Positions 16,469 through 26,039 of a DNA stretch of 64,000 bases are shown one piece after another; positions within the stretch are counted from its first letter, which is position 1; each line of letters starts with the position of its first letter. The position numbers were made by a program, and so were the translations under genes. This DNA comes from an uncultured Spirochaetales bacterium. GTDB lineage: Bacteria > Spirochaetota > Spirochaetia > Sphaerochaetales > Sphaerochaetaceae. The stretch lies in contig CALXOK010000002.1 of NCBI GenBank assembly GCA_944390025.1, positions 1 to 64,000 of the forward strand. Direction: 5' to 3'. The notes under the pieces are model-generated. The model was given only the letters and a program-made list of their open reading frames with translations. It did no database searches and was not told where the DNA came from.

Positions 16469-17989
16469 TCATTCCTCAGCAATCAGGAATTCTTCCTGAA
16501 GGAAATCAAGGTCGAGCTCGGGATACAGAGGGAAGGCATCAAGAAGGCTCCTGACTCTGGAACGTGCCTCCTCAAGCACAGCAGGCGGGACTTTTGCCTT
16601 GTTCTTGCTTGGCTTTCCAGCGTTCTCTCCCTTCGTGAGGATTACAGGTTTCGCATTTCTGAGAACAGTCGCAATGATTGAAGCAATCTCCTTCATCTGC
16701 TCTTCCCCCATATTGAGAGTTGTAAGGGCAGGAGTTCCAAGACGCAGGCCTGAAGTGTACCATGGACCATTTTTGTCAAAAGGAAGGGCATTCCTGTTCA
16801 GTGTGATTCCACAATCCCTCAGCAGGCTTTCCGCCTGACGTCCGTTAAGGCCGAAACCAGAAACATCAACAAGCATCAGATGATTGTCCGTTCCGCCTGT
16901 GAGCACAGGACAGCCCTCCTCTTTAAGAGCAAGAGCCAGATCCTGGGCATTCTCAACTATTCTTCTTGCGTACTTCTTGTATTCAGGGCTTAGCGCTTCA
17001 ATGAAGCACAGGGCCTTTGCCGCCATGACATGTCCCAGCGGGCCGCCTATGACCAGAGGACAACCCTTGTCGACACTTTCCCTGAATTCCTCTTTACACA
17101 GGATGAGACCTCCACGCGGACCGCGCAGTGTCTTATGAGTCGTGCTTGTGACAACATCTGCCCATGGAACCGGGTTGTATTCATCTGTGAAAACACCTCC
17201 TGCGACAAGACCGGAGAAATGGGCCATGTCGACCATGAAGACGGCACCGTTGGCATGCGCGATCTCGCTCATTCGTCTGAAATCTATCTTGCGCGGATAA
17301 GCAGAGTACCCGGCAAGGAGAATTAGAGGCTTTATTTCCTTCACCTTGCGCTCGATATCATCATAGTCGAGGAGTTTTGTCTTCTCATCCACAGTATAGG
17401 AATAAGCGTCAAAAAGCTGGGCTGAGATATTCTGCCTGTATCCGTGTGTGAGGTGTCCGCCAGAATAGTAATCAAGACCCAGGAGCCGCTGGTTATGGCA
17501 GGCCTCGCGGATCTTCTGCCAGTCGCTCCGGCTCATTGAGCTGACATTAGTCACTCCCATTTCCTCCAGAGACGGAATCTGGACTCTTGTATTCAGGATT
17601 GCCCAGTAGGCACACAGGTTCGCGTCAGCACCGCTGTGAGGCTGGACATAGGCATGATCCGCACCGAAAAGCTCCTTTGCCTTCTCTACCGCAAGGGCTT
17701 CAATTGCATCAATATTGTCACAGCCTGCATAGAATCTGTGGTATGGATAGCCTTCCGCATATTTGTCCGTCAGCAGGTTGGCCATTGCCGCCTGCACGCT
17801 GAGAGATGAGAAATTCTCACTTGCGATGAGTTTGAGGTAATTGCATCTCTGATCAGTCAGCTCCTTTACTATGTGGCTGGCTGTCTCAGGGCTGACCCTT
17901 CTGACAAGTTCAAGAGAAGAGATATAGTTGACGGACTCAACCGTCGCCTTGTCTCCTGCTTTTTTCAGATATCGTGACAATGCATCCAT
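16469..17989 (-). CDS. glyA: Serine hydroxymethyltransferase (long spirochaete form)
   Basis: 506 residues; most bacterial GlyA are about 415-430, but treponemes have a form of about 510. It interconverts serine and glycine with tetrahydrofolate and PLP, feeding one-carbon units. Seen: LIASENFSSLSVQAAMANLL, YAEGYPYHRFYAGCDNID, HSGADAN, the metal-independent core DMAHFSGLVAGG, and the PLP lysine region VTSTTHKTLRGPRGG. Extra length lies at the N-terminus and in a loop around residues 150-190. Start at ATG 17989: GGAGG lies eight bases upstream; an in-frame GTG at 17998 overlaps that site. Confidence 0.95.
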   Translation of the reverse strand: MDALSRYLKKAGDKATVESVNYISSLELVRRVSPETASHIVKELTDQRCNYLKLIASENFSSLSVQAAMANLLTDKYAEGYPYHRFYAGCDNIDAIEALAVEKAKELFGADHAYVQPHSGADANLCAYWAILNTRVQIPSLEEMGVTNVSSMSRSDWQKIREACHNQRLLGLDYYSGGHLTHGYRQNISAQLFDAYSYTVDEKTKLLDYDDIERKVKEIKPLILLAGYSAYPRKIDFRRMSEIAHANGAVFMVDMAHFSGLVAGGVFTDEYNPVPWADVVTSTTHKTLRGPRGGLILCKEEFRESVDKGCPLVIGGPLGHVMAAKALCFIEALSPEYKKYARRIVENAQDLALALKEEGCPVLTGGTDNHLMLVDVSGFGLNGRQAESLLRDCGITLNRNALPFDKNGPWYTSGLRLGTPALTTLNMGEEQMKEIASIIATVLRNAKPVILTKGENAGKPSKNKAKVPPAVLEEARSRVRSLLDAFPLYPELDLDFLQEEFLIAEE

Positions 17990-18065
17990 TGGTGGCACCT
18001 CCGCTGTTGAAGGAAATTATGACAACTTAAGAAGGAGGTATCAATAGAGCTGAAAGAAAGTTTAT

Positions 18066-18109
18066 GAAAAAGCAAGAGAAAGGCAGAGGAAATACCATCT
18101 GCCTTTCTG
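18066..18109 (-). terminator. Terminator closing the peptide-export/partner-switch operon
   Basis: AGAAAGGCAGA and TCTGCCTTTCT form an eleven-pair stem; on the minus strand it is followed by CTTGCTTTTT. It lies just after the stop of the SpoIIE-type phosphatase gene, the last gene of the operon. Confidence 0.75.
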
Positions 18110-18125
18110 TGAATGTTTCAATGAT

Positions 18126-20237
18126 TCAGTGAGTCGCCTTCGGCGTGAAACGCTTCTCAAGCGTGAGCACGTTGAAGCCGTCTGAATACTCGTACCTGAC
18201 ATCATCCATCATGCGGCGCACGATGTGGATGCCAAGACCGCCAATTGGACGCTCATCAGCATCAAGCGTGACATCAGCTTCAGCCTTCTTTGTCGGATCA
18301 TACTGCACGCCGTTATCCTTAAAGGAAATGAAAACTCTGTCCTTTTCTGTCGTGCATGTAACCTCGACGATATCCGCTCCGCTGTAAAAGACTATGTTGG
18401 AGAAAATCTCGTCGCAGGCTACTGTGCAGTGGTTGACCGACTTGTCATCGCAGCTGACTTTAGCCAGACATGATTCAACGAAGGAGAAGAGTGTCTCCAG
18501 ATTATCAAGATTGGGTTTGACTCTGATTGTGTCCATAAACTGTGCCTGTACCTTTTTGAATTCATCGATACGCAATGCAAGCATTGTGATGTCATCAAAC
18601 TGCTCCGCCTCACCCTTGAAGGAATCAAGACTTGCCTTCATATGGTCTATAAGGGACTGGCAGCTCTTATCATCGATTTCATTGAGAATCCTGATCATCC
18701 GCTCTTCACCGAAGGCCTCAAGGCTCTCATTTGTCGCTTCAGGGATTCCATCTGTGTAAAGGAAAAGCCTGTCTCCTTTCTCAAGCTTGAGAGAGTGTTC
18801 CTGATACTTCATTCCCGGCATGCCGGCAAGAACGAAATTGGCCTTTTCCTTAACAAGGGAGAAAGGCTGCCCGTTGCGGGACACTGCCGGATGCTCATGA
18901 CCGGCATTGGCATAATCCAGCTGGCCTGTCACAAGGTTGTACAGACCGAGCCAGACTGTGACGAACATGCCCTCCTCATTGTTCTCGCACAGCTGGTCAT
19001 TCACTTTCATCAGAACCTCCGCAGGGCTTTCTCCGAGCTGGCAGCGGTTCTTGATGAGGGTTTTTGCAATCACCATGAAGAGTGCTGCAGGCACACCCTT
19101 GCCGGAGACATCAGCCATGACAAGAGCAAGATGAGTGTCATCGACAAGGAAGAAGTCATAGAAGTCTCCACCGACTTCCTTTGCAGGAGTCATTGATGCA
19201 TGAAGATCGAACTCCTTGAGTTCAGGGAATGCTGGGAAGATGCCTGGAAGCATGCTGCCCTGGATATGGCGTGCGACATCAAGCTCGGCACCGATTCTCT
19301 CCTTTTCCCTTGTGATGGATGTGATATTGTCAATGTACTCGACAATGTCGTTCTCCATCTTGAGAAGGCTCTGGGCCAGAGTCTCAATTTCATCATTTGT
19401 CTTTATCATGGCAAGCTCCTTTGACGGGACACGGTCCTCCTTCACGAAGGCAAGTGCTTCCTGACTGACTTTGTTGATAGGTCTGATTGTCTTTCTTGTC
19501 AGGTAGATTGTGTAGATAATCGTAAGAAGCACACAAAGGAGCACTGCAATGAGTACGGCGAAGATGACATACTGTCTCAGGGCCTGCTGTATTGTCGTCA
19601 TCGGAGTCTCGACACCGATAAGGGCATATGTCTCGCCAGTGCTGTCCTGAAGTGCGACAAAGGCAGATGTGTTGTAACCGTACGCACTGTGAGAAATATA
19701 GTAGAAGTCCTCAGTCCTCTCGCCGGTCTCCCACATCCTGTCAACGTATTCGATGAAATCCGGATTCATCGGGCCGGTGTCGCCAAGCACATAGCTGAGT
19801 GATTCATCCGCATAACAGTCGAAGATATAGTAAAGAGGATTCCAGTCCTCCATACCATCCTGATAGCTGTTCATCAGCGGTATGTTGATATAGATGATGT
19901 AGATATCATTGACACCCATGCCTTCACGGAGGTCAAAAAGCAGGTTTCTTGTCTCCTGGTATTTAAGCGAGTGGATGATTGAGTCCCTCTCATTCTCGCT
20001 GAGATTTCCCTTGACGTAATCCCTTGTGGCAATCGAGTAGACCTGCAGGGCTTCCTCATCAAGATAGTTCGCCGCTACATTCGCAATCTCCCAGGCTGTC
20101 TGGTTGTACTGCTTCTGGATTGAGTTCCTTGTCTGGATATAACCGACAAGAGAACAGAAGAAACAGATGACTGCGGCAAAGAGCACGGCAGAGACATTCA
20201 GCTTGACTGAAAGCGAGATTCTCCTTTTCTTTTTCAT
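18126..20237 (-). CDS. Membrane SpoIIE-type phosphatase fused to an RsbW-like kinase domain
   Basis: 703 residues. TM1 about 12-32, an extracytoplasmic sensor region to about 220, TM2 about 222-245, a HAMP linker, a PP2C/SpoIIE phosphatase domain about 330-545 (KEVGGDFYDFFLVDDTHLAL, MADVSGKGVPAALFM, DRLFLYTDGIPEATN), then a HATPase domain about 570-700 with an intact N-box (ACDEIFSNIVFY), G1 (FKDNGVQYDP) and G2 (GGLGIHIVRRMM). The phosphatase should dephosphorylate a STAS antagonist and the kinase domain could rephosphorylate it; the STAS protein four genes upstream is the obvious partner. Start overlaps the previous stop by four bases. Last gene of the operon. Confidence 0.85.
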   Translation of the reverse strand: MKKKRRISLSVKLNVSAVLFAAVICFFCSLVGYIQTRNSIQKQYNQTAWEIANVAANYLDEEALQVYSIATRDYVKGNLSENERDSIIHSLKYQETRNLLFDLREGMGVNDIYIIYINIPLMNSYQDGMEDWNPLYYIFDCYADESLSYVLGDTGPMNPDFIEYVDRMWETGERTEDFYYISHSAYGYNTSAFVALQDSTGETYALIGVETPMTTIQQALRQYVIFAVLIAVLLCVLLTIIYTIYLTRKTIRPINKVSQEALAFVKEDRVPSKELAMIKTNDEIETLAQSLLKMENDIVEYIDNITSITREKERIGAELDVARHIQGSMLPGIFPAFPELKEFDLHASMTPAKEVGGDFYDFFLVDDTHLALVMADVSGKGVPAALFMVIAKTLIKNRCQLGESPAEVLMKVNDQLCENNEEGMFVTVWLGLYNLVTGQLDYANAGHEHPAVSRNGQPFSLVKEKANFVLAGMPGMKYQEHSLKLEKGDRLFLYTDGIPEATNESLEAFGEERMIRILNEIDDKSCQSLIDHMKASLDSFKGEAEQFDDITMLALRIDEFKKVQAQFMDTIRVKPNLDNLETLFSFVESCLAKVSCDDKSVNHCTVACDEIFSNIVFYSGADIVEVTCTTEKDRVFISFKDNGVQYDPTKKAEADVTLDADERPIGGLGIHIVRRMMDDVRYEYSDGFNVLTLEKRFTPKATH

Positions 20238-21913
20238 GCGTCCTCCTCTTTCCTGATTTTGACAGTGAAACTGTTCATGCCCAGAGTACTCTGATAGTCA
20301 ACATCACTTGCAAGCGCCTTGATCATCCTTATACCGAGGTAAGCATCGCTGTCCTCGTCCAGAGCTTCCAGGACATTGTAGTATTTTCCCCCTGTCCTGA
20401 GGGTGAGAATCGTTTCTTTTTCATAGATTGCCAGACGGATGAAAATTCCCTCATCCGCAGCCAGTGAGCGCTCCCTCATGAGCGTCATGATCTCTTCAAG
20501 AGCGAGGGAGATGACCATTGAGGTATGAGGAGACAGGCCATTGTCACCAGCCCAGGAGGAAAGCTCCTCTGAAGCGGCACAGATTTCATCTTCATTCGCC
20601 CTGATTGCTCTCTGAAGCACTTTCTCATTCTCATCCGCATTATCCTTTTTTCTGAGCATGATGAATGCGATGACAGCTGTTGCGATTTCCCCGCATGGCA
20701 GATAGAGCCATGGCATGATGCCCGCCTGGCGGAAAATGAACAGAAAGACGACAGGCATCAGCAGAAGGCGGGAGAAGACACAGAAGGAGGCCTCCCCTGT
20801 CCTTCCTTCCGCTGTCAGCCAGGATGAGACGACCATCGTGAAAGACGAGAAAATAAGAGAAAGAGCCAGCATCCTCATAGCCTGAGTGCTGTCAGTGCTT
20901 ATTCCAAAGAGAGGTGAGATGAATGGAGATACAAAGAAAAGGACAACTGCGATGATTGCAGAAAGCAGCAGCGCCGTCCTCATCTCAAGGGTGAGAACCC
21001 TCTTTGATGACTGTCTGTCCTTCTCTCCTGCCAGAAGGCCGAGAAGCGGGGAGCCTGTCTGCTCAACACCCTTATTGGGCATGCACCAGACAAAGTCGGA
21101 CACTGAGTTCACGAGAGCGACTGTGACAAGGTCGCTGCCTGCAAGCAGGGCGTTTACGAATATGATCCTCAGAGAAAGGAAAAGGTTGTCGCTTGCGCTC
21201 GGAAAACCATAACGGAAGCTGTCAAGCAGTGTCTTGAAATCTGCTTTTGCCAGGAAGAACTTCCTCTTCCTCCTTGTCCAGGCAAGGAAGATAAAACCGA
21301 CCAGGGTCGCAACTGTGGATGCGGCGACAAGAGCCAGAGCCGCACCGGTGACTCCCAGGCCGAAGACATAGACAAAGATATATGTGCCTGCAATATTCGT
21401 GATTCCCATAAGGACGACAGCCGCCGCAGAAATCCTGACCTTGCCTTCCAGCCGGAGAAAGTGGAATGGGACATAGGCCATGATAATCATAACGGAACCA
21501 AGGAAGACTGTCCGGATATAGGAAAGAGCCATGTCATAAAGGGGACCTGCTGCAAGCAGGGATGCAATAGCAGGTGAAAGGATATAGCCAAGGACCGTCA
21601 CAATCAGGGACAGCAGGAGACTCACCTCAACGCTGAGGCTGAAAAGAGATTCTGCCTTCCTGTTCTCCGCCCTTCCGTAAGCCAGGGATGCAAGATAGAA
21701 GAAACCGCATGACAGGCCGGATGCGAGCGTGCAGACCAGAAGATATACAGGCAGTGCGCTGTTGAGGGCGGCAAGCGCCTGATCTCCGAGCAGACGTCCT
21801 GTCAGTACGTTTGATATCGAGGTGTCGAGTACGGAGAAAAGCGCCGAGAAAAGATTCGGCACCAGGAATGAATAGAATTTTCCGGTTGTGTAGTTCTGTA
21901 TCTCACGTCCCAT
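20234..21913 (-). CDS. MATE-family exporter fused to a degenerate RsbW-like domain
   Basis: 559 residues. Residues 1-435 form a MATE transporter with about twelve membrane segments (LFSALFSVLDTSISNVLTGR, YRGF-like loops, WCMPNKGVEQTGSPLLGLLA). Residues about 440-559 are a HATPase_c_2-type domain: SMVISLALEEIMTLMRERSL in the N-box position and YLGIRMIKALASDVDYQSTL in the G2 position. The N-box asparagine and the G1 aspartate (TLRTGGKYYN) are replaced, so kinase activity is doubtful and the domain may only bind a STAS protein. The fusion suggests that export by MATE is controlled by partner switching. Overlaps its neighbours by one and four bases. Confidence 0.8.
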   Translation of the reverse strand: MGREIQNYTTGKFYSFLVPNLFSALFSVLDTSISNVLTGRLLGDQALAALNSALPVYLLVCTLASGLSCGFFYLASLAYGRAENRKAESLFSLSVEVSLLLSLIVTVLGYILSPAIASLLAAGPLYDMALSYIRTVFLGSVMIIMAYVPFHFLRLEGKVRISAAAVVLMGITNIAGTYIFVYVFGLGVTGAALALVAASTVATLVGFIFLAWTRRKRKFFLAKADFKTLLDSFRYGFPSASDNLFLSLRIIFVNALLAGSDLVTVALVNSVSDFVWCMPNKGVEQTGSPLLGLLAGEKDRQSSKRVLTLEMRTALLLSAIIAVVLFFVSPFISPLFGISTDSTQAMRMLALSLIFSSFTMVVSSWLTAEGRTGEASFCVFSRLLLMPVVFLFIFRQAGIMPWLYLPCGEIATAVIAFIMLRKKDNADENEKVLQRAIRANEDEICAASEELSSWAGDNGLSPHTSMVISLALEEIMTLMRERSLAADEGIFIRLAIYEKETILTLRTGGKYYNVLEALDEDSDAYLGIRMIKALASDVDYQSTLGMNSFTVKIRKEEDA

Positions 21914-23472
21914 CAGGAATTCTCCTTAGCTGCAAGATATTCCGCTTCATCCTGTCTGAGGATAAAAGAAGCCTTATTGTGGCCGCCTTTGAATAGCGAT
22001 GTGCGCATCGCTCTCAGTGTTCCTTCCTCAAGCAGGCAAAAGCGTGGAGGAGCAAGCAATGAAAAGCGGCATACATCCTCGTATTCACTGTCAAGTTCCT
22101 GCAGGATTGAATGAAGCGATGAAGAAAGCTTCTGTATTTCTTTCTGTCCCGGGGCCTCAACATAGACACGGTAGCATGCAGGGGTGGATGAAAAGTCAAA
22201 GGCAAGCGCGTAATCGGTGAAAATGACCCCTGTTCTCTCAGAAAGGATGCCCATCGCATCCTGAAAGACGCTTGCGCCAAGCTTCTCCCCTGCAAGGTTT
22301 ATGATATCGTCAACACGCCCTTCCACCGTGAACAGAGGACTCTGGTTATGAAAGCCTGTGATTTTAAGCTCATCATTCACAACATAGCGGTACAGACCGC
22401 TGAACGTGGTCACCACAGGAGAGACTGACATACCCTCTCTGAGATCCTCCATTGGAATGATCCGGTTTTCTTTCAGGTCTGCAAACTCATAGAACGCTGT
22501 GTCTGCAAGCAGTATGTACTCACTCCTGTCAAACGATATGGGAACACCCATCTTGCACTCGCTGGATGCGTATGTGTAGTAATAAACCGGAGTGTCGTGG
22601 AGTATTCTCCTCAGACTCTGTGTATGACGCCTGTAGACGCTTCCTCCGATTCCGGAGACAAAGCCAAGAGACGGGAATACTGTCCTTATGTCCTTATCTT
22701 CAAAGAAGACATCCCTGAATGCCATAAGTCTTTTCTCATCAGGATGAGGAAGAGATTCCACAGCCTTTCGCATGTGTTCAGACACAGGGACAGAGAAGTC
22801 TCTCTTTCTTATGTCATCACACAACATGTCGAAATTATCACGGATATATGCGAAGAAGACTGTAAGATCATAAAGATAATTCGAGATGATTGCACTCAGA
22901 TCCTCACAGGACAGAAAAAGCCGGGCCTTGAGATAAAGCATGGACTCAAGTCCGTCAACAAACATGAAAGGATAACCGCCGGCGATGTTCTCTTCCCTCA
23001 AGGTTCCATTGTTCTTCAGATTCCAGTAAAAAGCGGCAGAGAGAATTGTATCGTTATGCACACCCTCGCCCTTTCTGTAGGCGCCGACATGGAACTCCTT
23101 GCGCTCTCTCTGTTTCTGAAGCCTGAAGGGAACTTCATACCAGTAAGATGAATAACGCCTCAAGGCTTCATCCGTAAGCAGGAAGCGCTTGCGGCTTCCG
23201 CTGCTGCCGGATGAAAGCAGATTGCAGTTCACTGTATAAGCTGTAAGAGCCGTCTCATCCCCTGAGAGGTATTTTTCAATATATGGAGCATGGCTGCCGT
23301 AACAGCCGGCATCTACAGCACTGATGTAATCCTGAGGTGAGTGCACAGAGTCAAAACCGTGGTCGCGGCCGAATGCACTCAGGCTGCAATCGCTCACTAT
23401 CCTTTTCAGGTTGTCCTTATTGATCTCAAGGGCGGATTTGCTCGTTTTCTCGATATGATCAAGCAAATCCAT
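21913..23472 (-). CDS. GH3-like acyl-adenylating ligase
   Basis: 519 residues resembling the GH3 auxin-responsive/acyl-acid amido synthetase family of the ANL adenylate-forming superfamily. The ATP loop is LLSSGSSGSRKRFLLTDEAL (about residues 86-105); VVTTFSGLYRYVVNDELKIT and FTVEGRVDDIINLAGEKLGA carry the later adenylation motifs. Plant GH3 enzymes join amino acids to carboxylic acids through an acyl-AMP; bacterial members are mostly uncharacterised. It sits between the STAS and MATE genes in the export operon, so its product may be linked to the exported peptide or to a small molecule moved by the MATE protein. Both ideas are inference. Confidence 0.75.
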   Translation of the reverse strand: MDLLDHIEKTSKSALEINKDNLKRIVSDCSLSAFGRDHGFDSVHSPQDYISAVDAGCYGSHAPYIEKYLSGDETALTAYTVNCNLLSSGSSGSRKRFLLTDEALRRYSSYWYEVPFRLQKQRERKEFHVGAYRKGEGVHNDTILSAAFYWNLKNNGTLREENIAGGYPFMFVDGLESMLYLKARLFLSCEDLSAIISNYLYDLTVFFAYIRDNFDMLCDDIRKRDFSVPVSEHMRKAVESLPHPDEKRLMAFRDVFFEDKDIRTVFPSLGFVSGIGGSVYRRHTQSLRRILHDTPVYYYTYASSECKMGVPISFDRSEYILLADTAFYEFADLKENRIIPMEDLREGMSVSPVVTTFSGLYRYVVNDELKITGFHNQSPLFTVEGRVDDIINLAGEKLGASVFQDAMGILSERTGVIFTDYALAFDFSSTPACYRVYVEAPGQKEIQKLSSSLHSILQELDSEYEDVCRFSLLAPPRFCLLEEGTLRAMRTSLFKGGHNKASFILRQDEAEYLAAKENS

Positions 23473-23476
23473 GACT

Positions 23477-23773
23477 TTATTCGATGGTGAGAATATCTGA
23501 AAAACCTGTCACTGTGAAAACATCCATCACAGTGTCGTTCACATTCCTCACAATCATTTTCCCCTGTCTGGACATGACTTTCTGTGCAGACAGAAGAACC
23601 CTGAGTCCGGCTGATGAGATGTATTCAAGATCTGAGAAATCGAAAACAAGCATCTTCGCATCTGCAAGCTCGCTCTTGAGGACCTTCTCGACTTCAGGAG
23701 AAGTCATTGTGTCCATTCTTCCTGACACCTTCAGTGTGAATTCCTCTCCTTCCCGTTTCTTGTCAATTGTCAT
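23477..23773 (-). CDS. STAS-domain anti-sigma-factor antagonist (SpoIIAA/RsbV type)
   Basis: 98 residues, a single STAS domain: VSGRMDTMTSPEVEKVL, LVFDFSDLEYISSAGLRVLL, then FSDILTIE at the C-terminus. The serine pair at 53-54 before AGLR is at the phosphorylation site of RsbV/SpoIIAA. In partner switching the unphosphorylated form binds a HATPase kinase and frees its other target. Start at 23773 because AGGAGG lies nine bases upstream; a longer frame begins at 23806. It lies 85 bases after the second ABC gene and four bases before the GH3-like gene. Confidence 0.9.
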   Translation of the reverse strand: MTIDKKREGEEFTLKVSGRMDTMTSPEVEKVLKSELADAKMLVFDFSDLEYISSAGLRVLLSAQKVMSRQGKMIVRNVNDTVMDVFTVTGFSDILTIE

Positions 23774-23858
23774 ACTTTTCTCCTCCTGAATGATATCTGA
23801 TTGCAAAAATCATGATATCTATTATCCAACGTTTCAAGCCTTGCGGCATGAAAAGAAA

Positions 23859-26030
23859 TCAAATCCTCTGTCTTTCGACAAGGCTTCTGAAGAATTCATT
23901 ATCCTTCAGAAGTTCATCATATGTGCCGTCAGCGATGATCTTACCGTCATCCAGAACAATGATTCTGCTGCAGTTCCTGATTGTTGACAGCCTGTGTGCA
24001 ATGACAATCCTTGTGCACTTGAGGCTGTCCAGAGACTGGGAGACAATCTTCTGAGAGACATTGTCCAGTGCGCTTGTCGCCTCATCAAAGAAGAGAATCC
24101 TTGGCTTCGATGCGATTGCACGTGCAATCATGATGCGCTGTCTCTGTCCGCCGGAGATTCCGCCATTGCCCTCAGAGATGATGGTGAACATGCCCATCGG
24201 CATGCTGCGGATGTCATCCGCCATTCCTGCAAGCTCAGCTGCCTGCCATGCGTCATCCACGCTCAGCCACGGTGCTGATACAGTGATATTTGAGTAAATG
24301 TCTCCCTGGAAGAGCTTGCCGTTCTGCATGACAACACCGATTTTCTTTCTCAGCGACCTCAGGTCAATTGAAGACAAATCCCTTCCATCATAGTAGATAG
24401 CACCTTTCTGAGGTTCTTCAAAACCGAGAAGCAGACGCATCAGGGTTGACTTTCCACAACCTGTCCTTCCGACGATTCCCACATATTCACCCGGCCTGAT
24501 TTTCAGCGATATGTTGTTCAGTATATCAGGTCCTGTCGGTGTATAACGGAAGCTGACGTTGTTCAGCTCAATCGAACCGGTCACACGCTCGAGGACTGTT
24601 TTCTGAACTGACACTTCAGGAACACACTGGAGTATTGGCCTTATATTCGTGAGCAGAGGCTGAATGTTCGCCGCCATCAGTATGATTCCGGTCATCGCGG
24701 TTACCGCTGCGATAATCATGCTGTAGGCAGAGTTGAACACATAGTAATCCGCCACGGAGATTGAATAATGGACAGCAAGGAAATAATAGGCAATGGTTCC
24801 TGCAAGCGGGATTACCGTGGTGAGTGTTGTCCTGAGAATGTTAGGCGGGCTGTATGAGACCGCGCTTGTGGCAGAGTAGTATTCTGCCCACTTGGCGAAG
24901 GCCCTCTTCTCAGCACCTGCAAGCTTGATTTTCTGGACACCGGAGATGAGCGAATAGGCAACTCCGCTTTCCCTGGAGCCAGCTTCCAGTTCCTTGACAT
25001 TTCCGGCTATCTTCTTCTTCATCGTGACTATGGAGACACCTATCATAGCCGCAATCACTACGATTACAGGAAACACCAGAGATGGCGTGTAACTGGCAAT
25101 CTGGCTCAGATACGCCAGAGAGAAAATTGATGTAAGTCCTGTCGATACCAGCGAGTTGACCAGTATGTCGCAGAATGTGCTGAAGTTCTGGACACGCTGC
25201 GAGAGGTCACCAGGACCATACTTCTTGAAGAAGCTGGTCGGGAGGGAGAGAACCCTCATCATGGTCGCAGCCTGGACATTCGCGTTCATCCTGAGGCTTA
25301 TGCGGGATATCATAAGTGTCTTTATCAGGTCGAAAAGCTTCATGCTTACCGTGACACAGAGCATGAACACCGCTGTCGACAGCAGAAGGCTGATGCTTTT
25401 TGAGTCCACTACCTGTGTCAGGAAGATGCTGTTAAGGCGTGGAACCAGGAGTCCTATCAGAGTCGAAACCAGAGCTGCAAAGGCAAGATACACCAGATCT
25501 CCCTTAGTCAGAGTGGAATAGATATACTTTGTCAGGTCGGTTATTCCAATCTGCTTTAAAGGCATCGGACGGTAGAATGCTATCGCATCCTTCGAAAAAA
25601 GCTTCTCGTTATCCTTTGTGACTCTCACATCCTTATTTGTGGAGGAATCGTAGAAATAATAATCCTGAAAGCCTCTGGGAATGAGCGCGACAATCTCATC
25701 ACTGTCTTTTCTTCTGGCTAGCATGGCGCCCATCGCATCCTTTCTCCAGCCGTCTGAAAGCCTGACCTGACGGCGCATGATGCCGTATGGACGCATAAGG
25801 TATTCAAGCTTCTCGTTGAGGTCCTTGACAGCAGAGGGCACTTCAGACATCCTGGCTCCGAAGAAATTCATGATGTCACGGATTGCACCTTCACCTTTCT
25901 GTCCCTGCTGGGAAAGATAGATGTAGCTTTTGTCGCTGGTTACACTTGAGGCTATATGAGCGAATGATGTGCTGAAATCATCATCATCGTTTTTCATTCT
26001 CTGTCTGATTTGTTCGTCAAACCAACCCAT
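23859..26030 (-). CDS. NHLP-type peptide export ABC transporter, permease/ATPase subunit
   Basis: 723 residues. A soluble N-terminal region of about 180 residues precedes a six-segment ABC membrane domain and a C-terminal ATPase with Walker A GIVGRTGCGKSTLMRLLLG (about 517-535), signature SGGQRQRIMIARAIA and Walker B RILFFDEATSALD. No peptidase domain is present. This is the architecture of the second ABC protein of NHLM/NHLP-type peptide export systems, which pairs with a C39-containing ABC protein. It starts nine bases after its partner's stop. Confidence 0.85.
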   Translation of the reverse strand: MGWFDEQIRQRMKNDDDDFSTSFAHIASSVTSDKSYIYLSQQGQKGEGAIRDIMNFFGARMSEVPSAVKDLNEKLEYLMRPYGIMRRQVRLSDGWRKDAMGAMLARRKDSDEIVALIPRGFQDYYFYDSSTNKDVRVTKDNEKLFSKDAIAFYRPMPLKQIGITDLTKYIYSTLTKGDLVYLAFAALVSTLIGLLVPRLNSIFLTQVVDSKSISLLLSTAVFMLCVTVSMKLFDLIKTLMISRISLRMNANVQAATMMRVLSLPTSFFKKYGPGDLSQRVQNFSTFCDILVNSLVSTGLTSIFSLAYLSQIASYTPSLVFPVIVVIAAMIGVSIVTMKKKIAGNVKELEAGSRESGVAYSLISGVQKIKLAGAEKRAFAKWAEYYSATSAVSYSPPNILRTTLTTVIPLAGTIAYYFLAVHYSISVADYYVFNSAYSMIIAAVTAMTGIILMAANIQPLLTNIRPILQCVPEVSVQKTVLERVTGSIELNNVSFRYTPTGPDILNNISLKIRPGEYVGIVGRTGCGKSTLMRLLLGFEEPQKGAIYYDGRDLSSIDLRSLRKKIGVVMQNGKLFQGDIYSNITVSAPWLSVDDAWQAAELAGMADDIRSMPMGMFTIISEGNGGISGGQRQRIMIARAIASKPRILFFDEATSALDNVSQKIVSQSLDSLKCTRIVIAHRLSTIRNCSRIIVLDDGKIIADGTYDELLKDNEFFRSLVERQRI

Positions 26031-26039
26031 ATCCGCCTC

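Noticed and set aside
17990-18065. Glycine riboswitch before glyA
   Set aside because: The space is too short and lacks the conserved GGAGAG-type core.
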